From assembly GCF_028401955.1 (NCBI RefSeq), contig NZ_JAQOTJ010000011.1:62001-126000 (forward strand): a stretch of DNA of 64,000 bases. The letters run 5' to 3'. Shown piece after piece: positions 54,238-64,000 of this stretch. A model generated the notes under the pieces. That model was given only the letters and a program-made list of their open reading frames with translations, was not told the DNA's origin and ran no database searches. The stretch's first letter is position 1, and the number at the start of each line of letters is the position of its first letter. Position numbers and translations under genes: made by a program. The DNA comes from Bacillus sp. BP-3 (GTDB lineage Bacteria; Bacillota; Bacilli; Bacillales; Bacillaceae_G).

Positions 54238-55544
54238 ACGATACTATGCCCTCCTTTTTGCATCATTTCCTCTACGCTTTTTGCAAAAATATGAAGAAGT
54301 TCATCAATCTCTGCATATGTAGTCGTAAGCGGCGGTGCAACTAACAATGCACTATCTTCTTTACCCGCTTGCCCTGATACGGCCTGGTATAAAAGAAGAC
54401 CATTTTTCGCCGCAACCGAAATCAGTTCAGACGCCTTTGTAAACGGTTGCAATTCTACTCCAATCAGAAAACCTTTCCCACGTACATCAGCGATAATTGT
54501 TGATTGTTGCTGTACTTTTTGCAAACCTGCCATTAAATATTCCCCTTTTTCAGCAGTTTCTTTTGGCAAACGGTGTTTCTCTGTATATTCAATTACCGCT
54601 AAAGCTGTCGCCGCAGAAAGTGGATTCGCACTCAATGTATGCCCACTCATCACAGAACGAGAGCCCCGTAAAATCGGTTCCATCACACGATCACTTACCA
54701 TCGTTGCAGCAATCGGAGCATAACCAGCTGCTAATCCTTTTCCAAGCGTCATAATATCCGGCTGGACACCCCAATGTTCCATCGCAAACCATGCTCCAGT
54801 ACGTCCCAGTCCTGTCATTACTTCATCAGCGATAAATAAAATATCATAATGCTCACAAATATCCTTAATCACCTTATAATAATCTTTCGGCGGTACAACA
54901 GCTCCCCCAGCTGCACCAATAATCGGCTCCGCAATGAACGCCGCAATATGCTCTGCACCAATACGTTCAATGGAACGCTCTAACTCTGTTGCACACGAAA
55001 GTTGACATGTTGGATACACCTTTTGTACCGGACAACGGAAACAATACGGTGCGGGTAGTGTCGGATAATCTTCCAATATGGAAACAAAACGTTGTCTACG
55101 CAGGGGATGTCCAGACATCGAAAGTGCTCCCATCGTAATTCCGTGATAACTCATCCAACGCGATAAAATTTTATGCTTTCCTTGAATACCGCGCTCTTGA
55201 AAATGTTGAATTGCAACTTTCATTGCCGTTTCATTTGCCTCTGTACCACTATTAACGAAAAAGCTCCAATTTAAATCTCCCATATTTAAGTCACTCAGCT
55301 TCTTTGCAAGCTTTTCTGCCGGTTCGCTCGTAAACTGCGAACGATACACAAAGGCAATTTCCTCTGCTTGCTGCTTAATAACTTCTGCAATCTCTGTTAC
55401 GCCATGACCAATACTTGCTGTAATCGCTCCTGACGAACCATCAAAATATTTATTACCGTTTTGATCATATAAATAAACACCTTTCCCGTGTGAAATCATT
55501 GGATACGGTTGACCAACAAGTGGCTTAATTAAGTAATCACGCAT
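54234..55544 (-). CDS. yodT: Class III aminotransferase (YodT)
   Basis: A 436-residue PLP enzyme. The PLP lysine is in LGKGLAAGYAP, the aspartate in FIADEVMTGLGRTG, and the substrate-binding FVNSGTEANETAMK near residue 107. It should transfer the amino group of beta-lysine or a later intermediate to a keto acid. It heads the yodT-yodS-yodR-yodQ-ablB operon. GGGGGGAAC precedes the ATG. In B. subtilis the group is expressed in the mother cell; no clear sigma-E or sigma-54 promoter was recognised here. Confidence 0.92.
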   Translation of the reverse strand: MRDYLIKPLVGQPYPMISHGKGVYLYDQNGNKYFDGSSGAITASIGHGVTEIAEVIKQQAEEIAFVYRSQFTSEPAEKLAKKLSDLNMGDLNWSFFVNSGTEANETAMKVAIQHFQERGIQGKHKILSRWMSYHGITMGALSMSGHPLRRQRFVSILEDYPTLPAPYCFRCPVQKVYPTCQLSCATELERSIERIGAEHIAAFIAEPIIGAAGGAVVPPKDYYKVIKDICEHYDILFIADEVMTGLGRTGAWFAMEHWGVQPDIMTLGKGLAAGYAPIAATMVSDRVMEPILRGSRSVMSGHTLSANPLSAATALAVIEYTEKHRLPKETAEKGEYLMAGLQKVQQQSTIIADVRGKGFLIGVELQPFTKASELISVAAKNGLLLYQAVSGQAGKEDSALLVAPPLTTTYAEIDELLHIFAKSVEEMMQKGGHSIV

Positions 55545-55925
55545 GACGTTCCCCCCGTTTCTTCAACTCATATATAAATTATGTAGAAAATCAATTCTTC
55601 TTTCATAAAAAAAAGAACTCTCTGCCTAAGCAGTGAATCTATTAAAAAGCCATTATTACAGAATATAAAAATAAGTGCATAAAAATAAAATAGAAAGAAA
55701 TTTCAGAAATAATAATCTATAAGCCAACAACTTTCTCTCTACATCCCTACCTATCTATACAAAATCATCAATTAAAAATCTCCATACTCCTCTCTTCTAA
55801 AATATCATTTGAGGCGAAAACTTGCTGCTAATGTGTAAACTTCGACAACCCTCTAGTGAATTTCCTTCTTACTTCTTCATTTTATTTCATATACTTTCAA
55901 ACAAATCTAGACAAAATTTTCACAA
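55545..55925. other. Gene-free region upstream of yodT
   Basis: About 380 AT-rich bases. On the minus strand CATAATTTA near 55570-55580 looks like a sporulation-sigma -10 element, but no matching -35 is evident. No sigma-54 promoter was found. Confidence 0.4.
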
Positions 55926-55964
55926 AAAGAAACTCGTCCTATGATAAGACAAGTTTCTTCTACT
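55926..55964 (-). terminator. Terminator of the FAD oxidoreductase gene
   Basis: AAGAAACTCGTC pairs with GACAAGTTTCTT. On the minus strand it is followed by TTTTTGTG. Confidence 0.8.
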
Positions 55965-55969
55965 ATATA

Positions 55970-57442
55970 TTATCCCACTACAACTTCTTCTCTTTTTTCT
56001 GTTTTACTAGTTAAATGTTCTACAATATTACGAGCAATATGAACACCACATGCACTCGCTTGTGCTAATCCACGTGTTACCCCAGCACCGTCTCCGCCTA
56101 AGTATAAACCGGAAATTTCTGATTCGAAATGTTTATTAAGTTTTGGTCTTGCTGAATAGAATTTCGCTTCTACACCATAAAATAATGTATGTTCAGAGGC
56201 AATGCCTGGTGTGACGTGATTTAATGCCTCTGTCATTTCAATTAAGCTCTTCATTGTATTGTATGGCAATACAAGACCTAAGTCTCCTGGTACCGCTTCT
56301 TTTAACGTAGGCTCAAGAAATCCTTCTTGGATACGTTTCGGCGTAGAACGGCGACCTTTTAACATGTCTCCATACTTTTGTACCGTAACTCCCCCCATTG
56401 AAATGCGATTTGCTAAGCGTGATACTTCATGTGCGTATTCGTTCGGCTGATCGAACGGCTCAGAAAATTGGTGTGATACTAGGAGCGCAAAGTTCGTATT
56501 ATCACTACCAAGTGCCGGATCTTTGTATGCATGACCATTCGCTGTCATAATACCAGAATGATTTTCAACAACAACATGACCAAACGGGTTACTACAGAAT
56601 GTGCGCACTCGCGTTCCGACAGATGTGTTGAATACAAATTTCCCTTCATAGAGATGCTTATTTATTTCTTCCATCACGATATTCGAAGTTTCAACGCGAA
56701 CACCAATATCTACTTGGTTCGTGCTCATTTTCAAACGACGTTTTTTCATAATTTTTGTAAGCCAAGCAGACCCATCACGACCTGGTACAATGACTACTTT
56801 TTTCGCAGATAACATTGTTCCATCTTTTAAAATAATTCCACGTACGGTATGTTCATTCTCTGCTTTTTCCGTTACGATGTCGTCTACTTCCACTTTAAAT
56901 TTCATATCAATTTTCTCTTTTAAATATTCAAAAATGCTTTTTAAAATTTCTAAGTTTTGTTCTGTCCCTAGATGACGAACTTGTGCACGCAATAGTTTTA
57001 ATCCAGCTGCATAAGCACGTTTTTCAATATTACGAACTTCATCCGTTAATGGATCTGTAATTGATATAGTTGCACCGTGTGCTAAGTTAATTTCATCTAC
57101 ATATTTGATTAAGTCCATTACTGTCGATGGAGATAAATAATCGGTCATCCAACCACCGAATTCACTTGTTATGTTAAATTTACCATCTGAATATGCTCCT
57201 GCTCCGCCAAAGCCATTTGTGATTGAGCATGCCGGTATACATCCTGCATACTCCTTCTTTCCAGCAGCAGGTGGACATTTCGTTACTTTCTTCTGAAGAA
57301 TCGGACAATTACGCCGATAAATATCATGTCCTTTATCAATTAATAGCACTTTTGCATTTGGCATTTTACCAATTGTTTCATAGCAAGAAAAAATCCCCGC
57401 AGGACCTGCACCTACAACAATTACATCATAGTTCGTATTCAT
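55970..57442 (-). CDS. NAD(P)/FAD-dependent oxidoreductase
   Basis: A 490-residue flavoprotein from MNTNYDVIVVGAGPAGI, with GGGGGAATGA upstream. The FAD motif GAGPAG is at residues 11-16, a conserved cysteine-rich segment (RRNCPILQKKVTKCPP and YAGCIPACS) follows near residue 45, and ISGLYLGGDGAGVTRGLAQA is near the C-terminus, where the second FAD contact lies. The family is related to dehydrogenases acting on unknown substrates (COG2509-like). The neighbours give no hint of the substrate. Confidence 0.82.
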   Translation of the reverse strand: MNTNYDVIVVGAGPAGIFSCYETIGKMPNAKVLLIDKGHDIYRRNCPILQKKVTKCPPAAGKKEYAGCIPACSITNGFGGAGAYSDGKFNITSEFGGWMTDYLSPSTVMDLIKYVDEINLAHGATISITDPLTDEVRNIEKRAYAAGLKLLRAQVRHLGTEQNLEILKSIFEYLKEKIDMKFKVEVDDIVTEKAENEHTVRGIILKDGTMLSAKKVVIVPGRDGSAWLTKIMKKRRLKMSTNQVDIGVRVETSNIVMEEINKHLYEGKFVFNTSVGTRVRTFCSNPFGHVVVENHSGIMTANGHAYKDPALGSDNTNFALLVSHQFSEPFDQPNEYAHEVSRLANRISMGGVTVQKYGDMLKGRRSTPKRIQEGFLEPTLKEAVPGDLGLVLPYNTMKSLIEMTEALNHVTPGIASEHTLFYGVEAKFYSARPKLNKHFESEISGLYLGGDGAGVTRGLAQASACGVHIARNIVEHLTSKTEKREEVVVG

Positions 57443-57600
57443 ATATTCATTCCCCCATTGCATTCCTTAGAAAATCCTTACTAAAGGTATCATGCTCCAT
57501 TTAGAATGTCAACAGAATACACGAATTATATAATGATATATAAAATTATCGTTCGTGAAAAGTTGGTTTTTTCATAACTTTCGGCTGAAAAAGGGGGCCA

Positions 57601-57640
57601 AAAAAAGAAAGAACCGATCAATGTATAATTAATCGGTTCA
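57601..57640 (-). terminator. Terminator of the YjcZ-like gene
   Basis: GAACCGAT pairs with ATCGGTTC. On the minus strand it is followed by TTTCTTTTTTT. Confidence 0.8.
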
Positions 57641-57662
57641 CTATGACGCTCTTTCTGCATAA

Positions 57663-57812
57663 CTAGAAGCGTACGCAAGTAGCTCCAATAATAATTAATA
57701 AAATAAATAACACAACAACAATCGCAAAGCCATATCCACAGCCCCCAGCGCCATATCCACCGTAGCCATATCCACAGCCATAACCTGGATATCCTCCACC
57801 GTAACCCCACAT
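57663..57812 (-). CDS. YjcZ-family sporulation miniprotein
   Basis: A 49-residue protein with GGAGTG before the ATG at 57812. The first 28 residues are Gly/Tyr repeats ([20 protein letters not shown] then GAGGCGYG), followed by a single membrane helix ([18 protein letters not shown]). This is the usual layout of the YjcZ family of sporulation-linked small proteins, found in several copies in B. cereus. It is too short to be caught by a 60-residue cut-off. Confidence 0.85.
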   Translation of the reverse strand: MWGYGGGYPGYGCGYGYGGYGAGGCGYGFAIVVVLFILLIIIGATCVRF

Positions 57813-58024
57813 AGTTTTTCACTCCCTACATCCATTTAAAATAGTTTACATTGATAAAATATGTAGGACAAACATCTTTTTGTATGTGTGTTTGCCTAGA
57901 AATTAAAAAAATCTCCATCTTAGCTAGAGATTTCATCTTCTTAAAGATTAACAAGACTTTATTTGCATATCTTCTCTTTGTACATGCATATAGTTGTATT
58001 AATGATAACAGAGGAGGCAAATCA

Positions 58025-58789
58025 ATGAATTCATTAGAAGTAGAAAAATATGCGCAGCAAGCTGTAATGTATGAACAGCTTGCTTGTTATTACAAATATA
58101 CAAATCCGCAAAAATATATGGAAGTATATTTAAAACAATTTGAGGCAATGAAACAACTTGTACAAGCTTACGAGAAAAGCCGTGTATCACCACCATATTC
58201 AAGTGAGCAAGCATTACCTTCTTACGTTCGAATCTTACACGCTTCTCCTGATTCATTTTCTATTGATATTGTCATAAATGGACAAAAAGTAGTAAAAAAC
58301 ATTTCGTTTAAGCAATATAGTCCATATCTTTCACTCACACAAGGGCAATACCGCGTTGATATCGTACCTGCCGGCGAGGAAACTCCCATCTTTTCAACTC
58401 TCATTCCTGTAATGGGAAATCATGTATATACTCTTGCTGCAGTTGGTAATGCTGATAAACTGCAGCTGTTACATGTAACTGATAATACACCTCTTCCATA
58501 TGGACAAGCAAAAATACGATTCGTTCATTTATCTCCTGATGCACCTCAAGTAGATGTTGCTTTAAAGGATGGGGAAAAACTGTTTGAAAAGGTTTCATTT
58601 AAACAAGCAACAGATTATTTACAAGTGAGTCCTGGTGTAGCAGATATAGAAATAGCTGTTGCGGGAACCAAAAACGTTTTATTAACAATTCCTGAAGTGA
58701 AAATTGAGGCAAATAAAATTTATACGATTATTACACTTGGCTATGTAAATAAATCCCCAAAGTTGGAAAGTTTATTTTTGACAAATTGA
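58025..58789 (+). CDS. DUF4397-domain protein
   Basis: A 254-residue protein with AGAGGAGGC before the ATG at 58025. After a helical N-terminal region of about 55 residues come two immunoglobulin-like DUF4397 repeats: VRILHASPDSFSIDIVINGQ and IRFVHLSPDAPQVDVALKDG share the H-x-S-P-D-x-x-x-x-D-(I/V) pattern. No signal peptide is present, although the family is often secreted. The N-terminal part (QKYMEVYLKQFEAMKQL) suggests a spore- or surface-associated variant. The function is unknown. Confidence 0.85.
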   Translation: MNSLEVEKYAQQAVMYEQLACYYKYTNPQKYMEVYLKQFEAMKQLVQAYEKSRVSPPYSSEQALPSYVRILHASPDSFSIDIVINGQKVVKNISFKQYSPYLSLTQGQYRVDIVPAGEETPIFSTLIPVMGNHVYTLAAVGNADKLQLLHVTDNTPLPYGQAKIRFVHLSPDAPQVDVALKDGEKLFEKVSFKQATDYLQVSPGVADIEIAVAGTKNVLLTIPEVKIEANKIYTIITLGYVNKSPKLESLFLTN

Positions 58790-58878
58790 ATTTCTCACAA
58801 ACAAAAAAACAGAATAGAAAAAATATTTAACTTTATTTATAATTATAGGTAAATCTATATATTTCTAGGAGGTTACTC

Positions 58879-60111
58879 ATGAATCGTTTTGAAGAAAATT
58901 TAAAAAAGTATGCGCAATTAGTTATACAAGTTGGAATTAATATTCAAGAAGGACAAACTCTCGTAATTCACGCACCTATTACATCTTCTCGCTTAGTTCG
59001 TGAATTATCAAAGCAAGCCTATCAATCTGGAGCAAAAAATGTCCATGTCGAATACTCAGATGAAGAATTAACACTAATTAAGTACTTGCATTCACCATTA
59101 GAAGGGTTGAAGGAATTCCCTCACTGGAAAGCAAAAGGACTTGTTGAATTAGCGAAAAACAATGCTGCTTTTTTATATATCGATGCGTCTAACCCTACTC
59201 TTCTTCAAGATATTGATGGAGAAAGACTTGCAATTGCGATGAAAACAAATGCCTCTGGTTTGAAGGAGCTTACCGAATACCGAGTTAATAGTCAATGTAG
59301 TTGGTCAATTATCTCTGTCCCAAGCAACGAATGGGCTTCGCAAATCTTCCCTGAACTGGGTGCTAAAGAAGGTGTCAATAAATTATGGGATCTGATCTTT
59401 CAAATGACGAGAGTAACTGATGATACCCCAATAGAGGCATGGAAAAATCATATTCAATTATTAAATAGTAAAGCACATCATTTAAATGAGAGAAAGTATA
59501 AAAAGCTACATTATAAATCTGAAAAAACAGATTTAACGATCGAACTTCCAGATAACCACAAATGGTTAAGTGCTCAATTTCAAAATAAATTACATACTCC
59601 GTTTATACCGAACATGCCAACAGAAGAAGTATTTACTGTCCCATTAAAAACAGGGGTAAACGGTGTAGTAAGCAGTACAAAACCCTTAAATTACGGTGGT
59701 ACATTAATCAACAATTTCTCTCTGACCTTCCGTGAAGGAAAAGTTATTGATTGTTCAGCTGAAACTGGCTATGAAACTTTGAAAAAATTACTGGAAACAG
59801 ATGAAGGAGCTCTGCATTTAGGAGAGGTTGCGCTCGTTCCGCACGATTCACCTATTTCTAATACAAATGTTATCTTTTTCAACACATTATTTGATGAAAA
59901 TGCATCTTGTCATCTCGCATTAGGCAGTGCACTTCCTATGTGTATTCAAGGCGGTATTAATATGAGCAAAGAAGATCTTCAAGAGAATGGATTAAATGAT
60001 AGCATTACTCATGTTGATTTTATGATTGGATCTGCCACCCTCGATATTGACGGCGAAACATCAGATGGAAAACTTGAGCCTATCTTTAGAAAAGGTAACT
60101 GGGCATTCTAA
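58879..60111 (+). CDS. ampS: M29-family aminopeptidase
   Basis: A 410-residue thermophilic-type aminopeptidase. The two metal ions are held by residues in NMPTEEVFTVP (Glu), LGEVALVPHDS (Glu) and CHLALG and THVDFMIGS (His, Asp). It removes N-terminal residues from peptides in the cytoplasm. CTAGGAGG lies before the ATG. B. subtilis AmpS and Geobacillus aminopeptidase T are of the same length. Confidence 0.92.
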   Translation: MNRFEENLKKYAQLVIQVGINIQEGQTLVIHAPITSSRLVRELSKQAYQSGAKNVHVEYSDEELTLIKYLHSPLEGLKEFPHWKAKGLVELAKNNAAFLYIDASNPTLLQDIDGERLAIAMKTNASGLKELTEYRVNSQCSWSIISVPSNEWASQIFPELGAKEGVNKLWDLIFQMTRVTDDTPIEAWKNHIQLLNSKAHHLNERKYKKLHYKSEKTDLTIELPDNHKWLSAQFQNKLHTPFIPNMPTEEVFTVPLKTGVNGVVSSTKPLNYGGTLINNFSLTFREGKVIDCSAETGYETLKKLLETDEGALHLGEVALVPHDSPISNTNVIFFNTLFDENASCHLALGSALPMCIQGGINMSKEDLQENGLNDSITHVDFMIGSATLDIDGETSDGKLEPIFRKGNWAF

Positions 60112-60187
60112 ATTTGTGACAAAACATAAAAAACTATCAACTCATTTTATCTACTTCACATTTTGATATATCAACATTTCTTTTCAC

Positions 60188-60224
60188 AAAAAGACACCGT
60201 TCAAAATGAGAACAGTGTCTTTTT
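60188..60224 (+). terminator. Terminator of ampS
   Basis: AAAAGACACCGTTC pairs with GAACAGTGTCTTTT, with a T tail. Confidence 0.8.
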
Positions 60225-60406
60225 AAAATTAACAAACAACCACAGTATGGCACTTTAAAAAAATATATAAATCCATTTTAATTTTCCAGCATACAATTCA
60301 CCGCGCGATGTATGTCCAGATAATCTCGCCCCTTAAAAGGAAAGACGTTTCCCTTATATATACAGTCGCTGCAGTTTCCCACAACTCTACTACATTCCAC
60401 TGTATT

Positions 60407-61531
60407 CTATATTACTTTTTCAAATGAAATATGAAATTCTGTCCACTCTTCTGTTGACTTACATGTAAGGGACCCTTTATGTTTCTCCACAATTTGTTTA
60501 CAAACAAATAATCCAATTCCAGTTCCTAACTTTTTTGTAGTTACAAATGGTTCAAATATTGTTTCTATATTTTCTGCTGGAATCATTGGTCCATTGTTTT
60601 TAATTAAAATATGTATTAATTCTTCGTCTTCACACACATCAATAACAATTCTCTTACTCTCTTCTATTCCTTCAAGAGCGTCAATAGAGTTCATTAAAAT
60701 ATTTAAAAATACTTGCCTAACTTCACTTCGATATCCCGTAAATGGTATTGGATACGGTAAATTTTTCTCAATAGAAACATTTGCATTTACTAAACTCGGA
60801 TATAAGAAGTGGATAATATCATGAAATAAATCATTCAGCCAAAATCTTTCTGCTTCATTCCATATTTCTTTTTTCGACACAAGTAAAAATTGAGAAATTC
60901 TAAAATTTAATTGATCAAGCTCATGTGAAATAATATCTAAATACGGTAAATGCGGTTGATCAGATTTTAACAATTTTACAAATCCCATAATAGATGTTAA
61001 TGGATTACGAAATTCATGAACAAAACTTGCTGACATTTGCCCTAATATTGTCAATCTCTCTTTATGTGTTTCGTTAATGAATTTTTGCTTTTCTTCCAAA
61101 TTTTCCGATATAATTTCTGAGTATTTCAAAACTGTATAATAAATTAAACGATCAAAACAAATATGTATCTTTCCCATGATTGGTTTCAGTTCACGAGCAC
61201 TCACATCTAATTCACACATTGCTTCAAATAATTCATTCCGTCCTACATTCGCATTATAGACAAAATCCCCAATATTTGCGTCTGCCCCCGCACGCTCAAT
61301 AGCAATTTTTTCGCATACTGGTCTAATGAGCTCAATATCATCTTCACTCATAATAAGTTTAATCATTAATGAAAACAATTTTTCTCCGTTCTCAAAAATT
61401 TCTTGTTTAAAAGGATCATTTTCTGAAATAATAATTTTGTTTTTCCAGTTCTCTACAAATTGCTTATTATTCTTTTCTAAGTATGTACAAAACATTTTAC
61501 TAATATCTTTTTCGATCGGAAAAACCCCCAT
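60407..61531 (-). CDS. Sporulation-type sensor histidine kinase
   Basis: A 374-residue soluble kinase. Residues 1-145 form a helical HisK_N-like sensor domain. The H-box SFVHEFRNPLTSIMGF carries the phosphorylated histidine, followed by the N-box (FLNILMNSIDAL), and G-boxes near GTGIGLFVCKQIVEKHKGSL. Phosphorelay kinases of B. cereus that feed Spo0F have the same plan. No response regulator is beside it. The start at 61531 (MGVFPIEK) has GGAG nine bases upstream; an ATG at 61546 is an alternative. Confidence 0.85.
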   Translation of the reverse strand: MGVFPIEKDISKMFCTYLEKNNKQFVENWKNKIIISENDPFKQEIFENGEKLFSLMIKLIMSEDDIELIRPVCEKIAIERAGADANIGDFVYNANVGRNELFEAMCELDVSARELKPIMGKIHICFDRLIYYTVLKYSEIISENLEEKQKFINETHKERLTILGQMSASFVHEFRNPLTSIMGFVKLLKSDQPHLPYLDIISHELDQLNFRISQFLLVSKKEIWNEAERFWLNDLFHDIIHFLYPSLVNANVSIEKNLPYPIPFTGYRSEVRQVFLNILMNSIDALEGIEESKRIVIDVCEDEELIHILIKNNGPMIPAENIETIFEPFVTTKKLGTGIGLFVCKQIVEKHKGSLTCKSTEEWTEFHISFEKVI

Positions 61532-61722
61532 TCCCTCCATCTCCATACGAAAAATACCCTATATATTTTGAATATTAACACAAAAAACATTTTTCGTTAA
61601 GACACTATTGTCACATTTTGTTATTTCATGTTGATAAAATTTTTCAATTTAGTATGTGAAATTATTTTTTTGCATCCTTTTCATCTTTTTCATACAATAG
61701 AAACAGGAAAGGTGTGAAAAAA

Positions 61723-62115
61723 ATGGCAAATAAAAATGTGGAAGACTATCTTCAAGAAGGCATTTATGGACAAAAACAAAATAAACCTGAAGAACGTAAC
61801 ATGTTTTTAAGCACATTACGTGAACGTGTGGAAATAGCATTAACGATCGGGCAAGTCATGCAAACCAACGTATATCCAGAAATTAAAAACACGATGAGTT
61901 CTGAACAAAAATTAACATTGTATGTGAACGGTACTGTAGCTTATTCACATTTATCTAAATACATTAAATTAGCAAATGAAAAACAAGTGCCGTTTACAAT
62001 TGTACAAAATAAAGATGCAAATACACCGATTGGACTTGTTCTCGCACATAGTACAGCAGTTGAAAAAGAACATATTTTTGTAGAAGATGAAATTTACAGG
62101 CAAGAGATGAATTGA
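61723..62115 (+). CDS. yueI: YueI-family protein (DUF1694)
   Basis: A 130-residue protein from MANKNVEDYLQEGIYGQKQN with AAAGGTG upstream. It contains FLSTLRERVEIALTIGQV and the C-terminal ANTPIGLVLAHSTAVEKEHIFV, as in YueI. The fold resembles ribosomal L7Ae-type proteins, and the role is unknown. Confidence 0.88.
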   Translation: MANKNVEDYLQEGIYGQKQNKPEERNMFLSTLRERVEIALTIGQVMQTNVYPEIKNTMSSEQKLTLYVNGTVAYSHLSKYIKLANEKQVPFTIVQNKDANTPIGLVLAHSTAVEKEHIFVEDEIYRQEMN

Positions 62116-62154
62116 CAAAATACGCCCGACCTCTAAATGGGCTTATTTTTTACG

Positions 62155-62314
62155 ATAAAGTGAAACTTTAATCAGTGGGGCGCTTCATCCCCCACTGATT
62201 ATCAGCTCCTACCTAACTTCTTAAGAAAAGCGGAAACGGCTCGCTCAGAATCGCAGGACGTTGAACGCCGAATTTTGAGGTGGGAGTATTACTGCCCACG
62301 AATAGCGGGATAAA
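62155..62314 (+). repeat. bcr1-like repeat, copy 5
   Basis: It starts ATAAAGTGAAACTTTAATCA at 62155 and ends AATAGCGGGATAAA at 62314, with perfect ATAAA ends. An AATCAGTGGGG...CCCCACTGATT stem is near the left end and ACTGCCCACG near the right. At 160 bases it is close to the usual length of bcr1. It lies between two convergent genes. Confidence 0.85.
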
Positions 62315-62340
62315 CAAAAAACCTCACCGTAAAGGTAAAA

Positions 62341-63702
62341 TTATGAACTGACTTGTTCTTGAAATGAAACAGGTTGTTCTACTACTTCTATAGACTGCAT
62401 TGTAAGCTGCTTTGTCACTTCAATTTGTTTAATGTAATGTCCATCTAATTCAACAATACGAAACTTATAATTTTCAATATCAATACTTTCACCTTGTTCA
62501 ATTTCAAGATGTTCTGTTAAAATCCAACCTCCAATTGTATCAACGTCTTCGTCGTCAATCGAAAGTCCTAACAATGCATTAACTTCACTAACAAGTACTT
62601 TTCCTTCTAAAATTGTTTTTGTTTCGCTAATGCGCTGAATTTCTGGCTTTTCATCCGTATCAAATTCATCTTGTATGTCGCCAACAATTTCTTCTAGAAT
62701 ATCTTCAACTGTTACAAGTCCTGACGTTCCGCCGTACTCATCCACTAAAATTGCCATATGTGTACGTTCCCGTTGCATTTTTACAAATAAATCATGAATA
62801 GCAATGGATTCAATAATTTGAATAATCGGACGGGCATACTGTGCAACAGTTTCTTTATTTGTCCCATCATGTTTCACAAAATCTGTGAAAATATCTTTAA
62901 AGTTTACAAAACCAATAACATGATCTTTATCACCATCAATGACAGGATATCTCGTATATTTCTCATTTGACATCATCTTCATTGCTTCCATAACAGATTG
63001 CTCTTTCTCTAAAATCACCATTTCTGTACGTGGAACCATTATTTCTTTCGCAATTCGATCGTCAAATTCAAAAATTTTATTCACATATTTATATTCTGAT
63101 TGATTAATTTCACCATTTTTATAACTTTCTGATACAAGCATACGTAACTCTTCTTCTGAATGGGCTGCTTCATGCTTTTGCATTGGCTTTAAACCTAGCA
63201 TTCTCGTAACAATACGCGCTGAACCATTCAATGTCCAAATAAAAGGATATGCAAGTCGATAAAAGAAGATAAGCGGTCTTGCAACTGATAAGCTAATCCC
63301 TTCCGCCTTCTGAATCGCAAATGTTTTCGGAGCTAGTTCGCCTACGACAACGTGAAGAAAGGTAATGAACATAAAAGCTAGTAAAACAGATAAAATGGAT
63401 GTCACCGAGGGAGGCACTTCCAATTTTATAAAAATCGGCTCCAGCATACGTTTCACTGTCGGTTCTCCTAACCATCCAAGGCCGAGCGCTGTCACTGTAA
63501 TCCCTAACTGACATGCTGATAAATACTCGTCTAAGTTTGTAATGACTGTTTTCGCAGCAATTGCGCGTTTGTTTCCTTCTGCAATTAAATAATCGATACG
63601 CGAGCTTCTTACTTTGACAATTGCAAATTCAGAAGCAACGAAGAAAGCAGTTAAGGCAATTAAAACAATCACCATACTTATACTAAATATGTCCAAATAC
63701 AT
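62341..63702 (-). CDS. CorC/HlyC-family membrane protein with CBS domains
   Basis: A 453-residue protein from [11 protein letters not shown] (63702); a GTG at 63714 would add four residues. Four membrane segments form the CNNM/DUF21 domain (residues 1-190, [21 protein letters not shown]). A CBS pair follows (about 205-330, IMVPRTEM and [20 protein letters not shown]), then the CorC-HlyC C-terminal domain. Relatives act in magnesium or cobalt transport. An eight-base-pair hairpin lies between the GGAGG box and the start. Confidence 0.88.
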   Translation of the reverse strand: MYLDIFSISMVIVLIALTAFFVASEFAIVKVRSSRIDYLIAEGNKRAIAAKTVITNLDEYLSACQLGITVTALGLGWLGEPTVKRMLEPIFIKLEVPPSVTSILSVLLAFMFITFLHVVVGELAPKTFAIQKAEGISLSVARPLIFFYRLAYPFIWTLNGSARIVTRMLGLKPMQKHEAAHSEEELRMLVSESYKNGEINQSEYKYVNKIFEFDDRIAKEIMVPRTEMVILEKEQSVMEAMKMMSNEKYTRYPVIDGDKDHVIGFVNFKDIFTDFVKHDGTNKETVAQYARPIIQIIESIAIHDLFVKMQRERTHMAILVDEYGGTSGLVTVEDILEEIVGDIQDEFDTDEKPEIQRISETKTILEGKVLVSEVNALLGLSIDDEDVDTIGGWILTEHLEIEQGESIDIENYKFRIVELDGHYIKQIEVTKQLTMQSIEVVEQPVSFQEQVSS

Positions 63703-63714
63703 TTCCTTACCCAC

Positions 63715-64000
63715 TTTGTAAGTAAGGAAGCCACCTCCTAATTATTTTATTCTAAAAACAACTTCTCTAACAATCTTACAAGTTTCTACACTAGTAATTC
63801 CCTTTTATACATTATATGCTTACACAAAAAAGATATTTACGTTTATGATAACGAAACTTATACTCTCCGTCAAATAAGAGAAACAACTGGAATTAGACAA
63901 CTTTTTTTCATTTTCGCGATGTTTTTTTCCTAAAAAAATATTTTTGTCAAAAAGCACTTTCTTTGCCGATTTCTCACTTCTTTTGTCAGTCATGCAGGGA
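63715..64000. other. Gene-free region at the window end
   Basis: AT-rich, with long T runs near 63900-63960. No gene was seen; the start of the next gene may lie outside the window. Confidence 0.4.

Overview
The window comes from a Bacillus cereus-group chromosome. The evidence is low GC with strong AGGAGG ribosome binding sites, closest resemblance of most proteins to B. subtilis and B. cereus families (YodN, YozD, YozE, YokU, Spo0M, YtpP, YueI), several sporulation-linked genes, and at least five copies of a short dispersed repeat. That repeat carries TTTAT/ATAAA ends and matches the B. cereus-specific bcr1 element. No rRNA, tRNA or CRISPR array was seen.

1-14.4 kb: stress and housekeeping genes: a cyclase-family hydrolase (cut by the window edge), a 6-phosphogluconate dehydrogenase, a cold-shock protein with a large 5' stem-loop, a YdjO-like zinc protein, a ZIP metal transporter, a Nudix hydrolase, a MarR regulator, a metallophosphoesterase, a DinB protein and acetyltransferases. 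Three genes here are freshly broken: an alpha/beta hydrolase (frameshift in a G run), a methyltransferase (TGA probably in place of a Trp codon) and a pyruvate oxidase (frameshift).

14.4-18.6 kb: an accessory island of small orphan genes. Three immunity-like genes (14713, 17028, 17672) are each preceded within 12-33 bases by what reads as the last 20-45 codons of a polymorphic toxin. This is the most unusual part of the window. An integrase fragment and a MerR/TipA-type regulator lie among them.

18.7-24.9 kb: the SbcCD nuclease operon, followed by a decayed IS200/IS605-type element carrying a broken tnpB.

25.3-36.5 kb: a catabolic cluster. A 3-hydroxyisobutyryl-CoA hydrolase, 3-hydroxyisobutyrate dehydrogenase, methylmalonate-semialdehyde dehydrogenase and an acyl-CoA dehydrogenase carry valine to propionyl-CoA. 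The methylcitrate cycle genes prpC, prpD and prpB then turn propionyl-CoA into pyruvate and succinate. A sigma-54 activator sits between the two halves, and a near-consensus -24/-12 promoter precedes the acyl-CoA dehydrogenase.

37-42.9 kb: a cupin protein, an MBL-fold hydrolase, a small secreted protein, the thioredoxin-like YtpP and a CDF cation transporter, separated by gene-poor stretches with decayed coding fragments, an integrase C-terminal remnant and orphan terminators.

42.9-55.5 kb: a region collinear with B. subtilis yodM-yodT: PAP2 phosphatase, then Spo0M, a protein kinase and a small Ser/His-rich protein, then yozD, yodN, yozE, yokU, kamA, and the yodP-yodT lysine/beta-lysine genes. 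A sigma-54 activator is inserted between kamA and yodP, with -24/-12 promoters before both the activator and kamA.

55.9-64 kb: an FAD oxidoreductase, a YjcZ-type sporulation miniprotein, a DUF4397 protein, an M29 aminopeptidase, a sporulation-type histidine kinase, YueI and a CorC/HlyC-family membrane protein.
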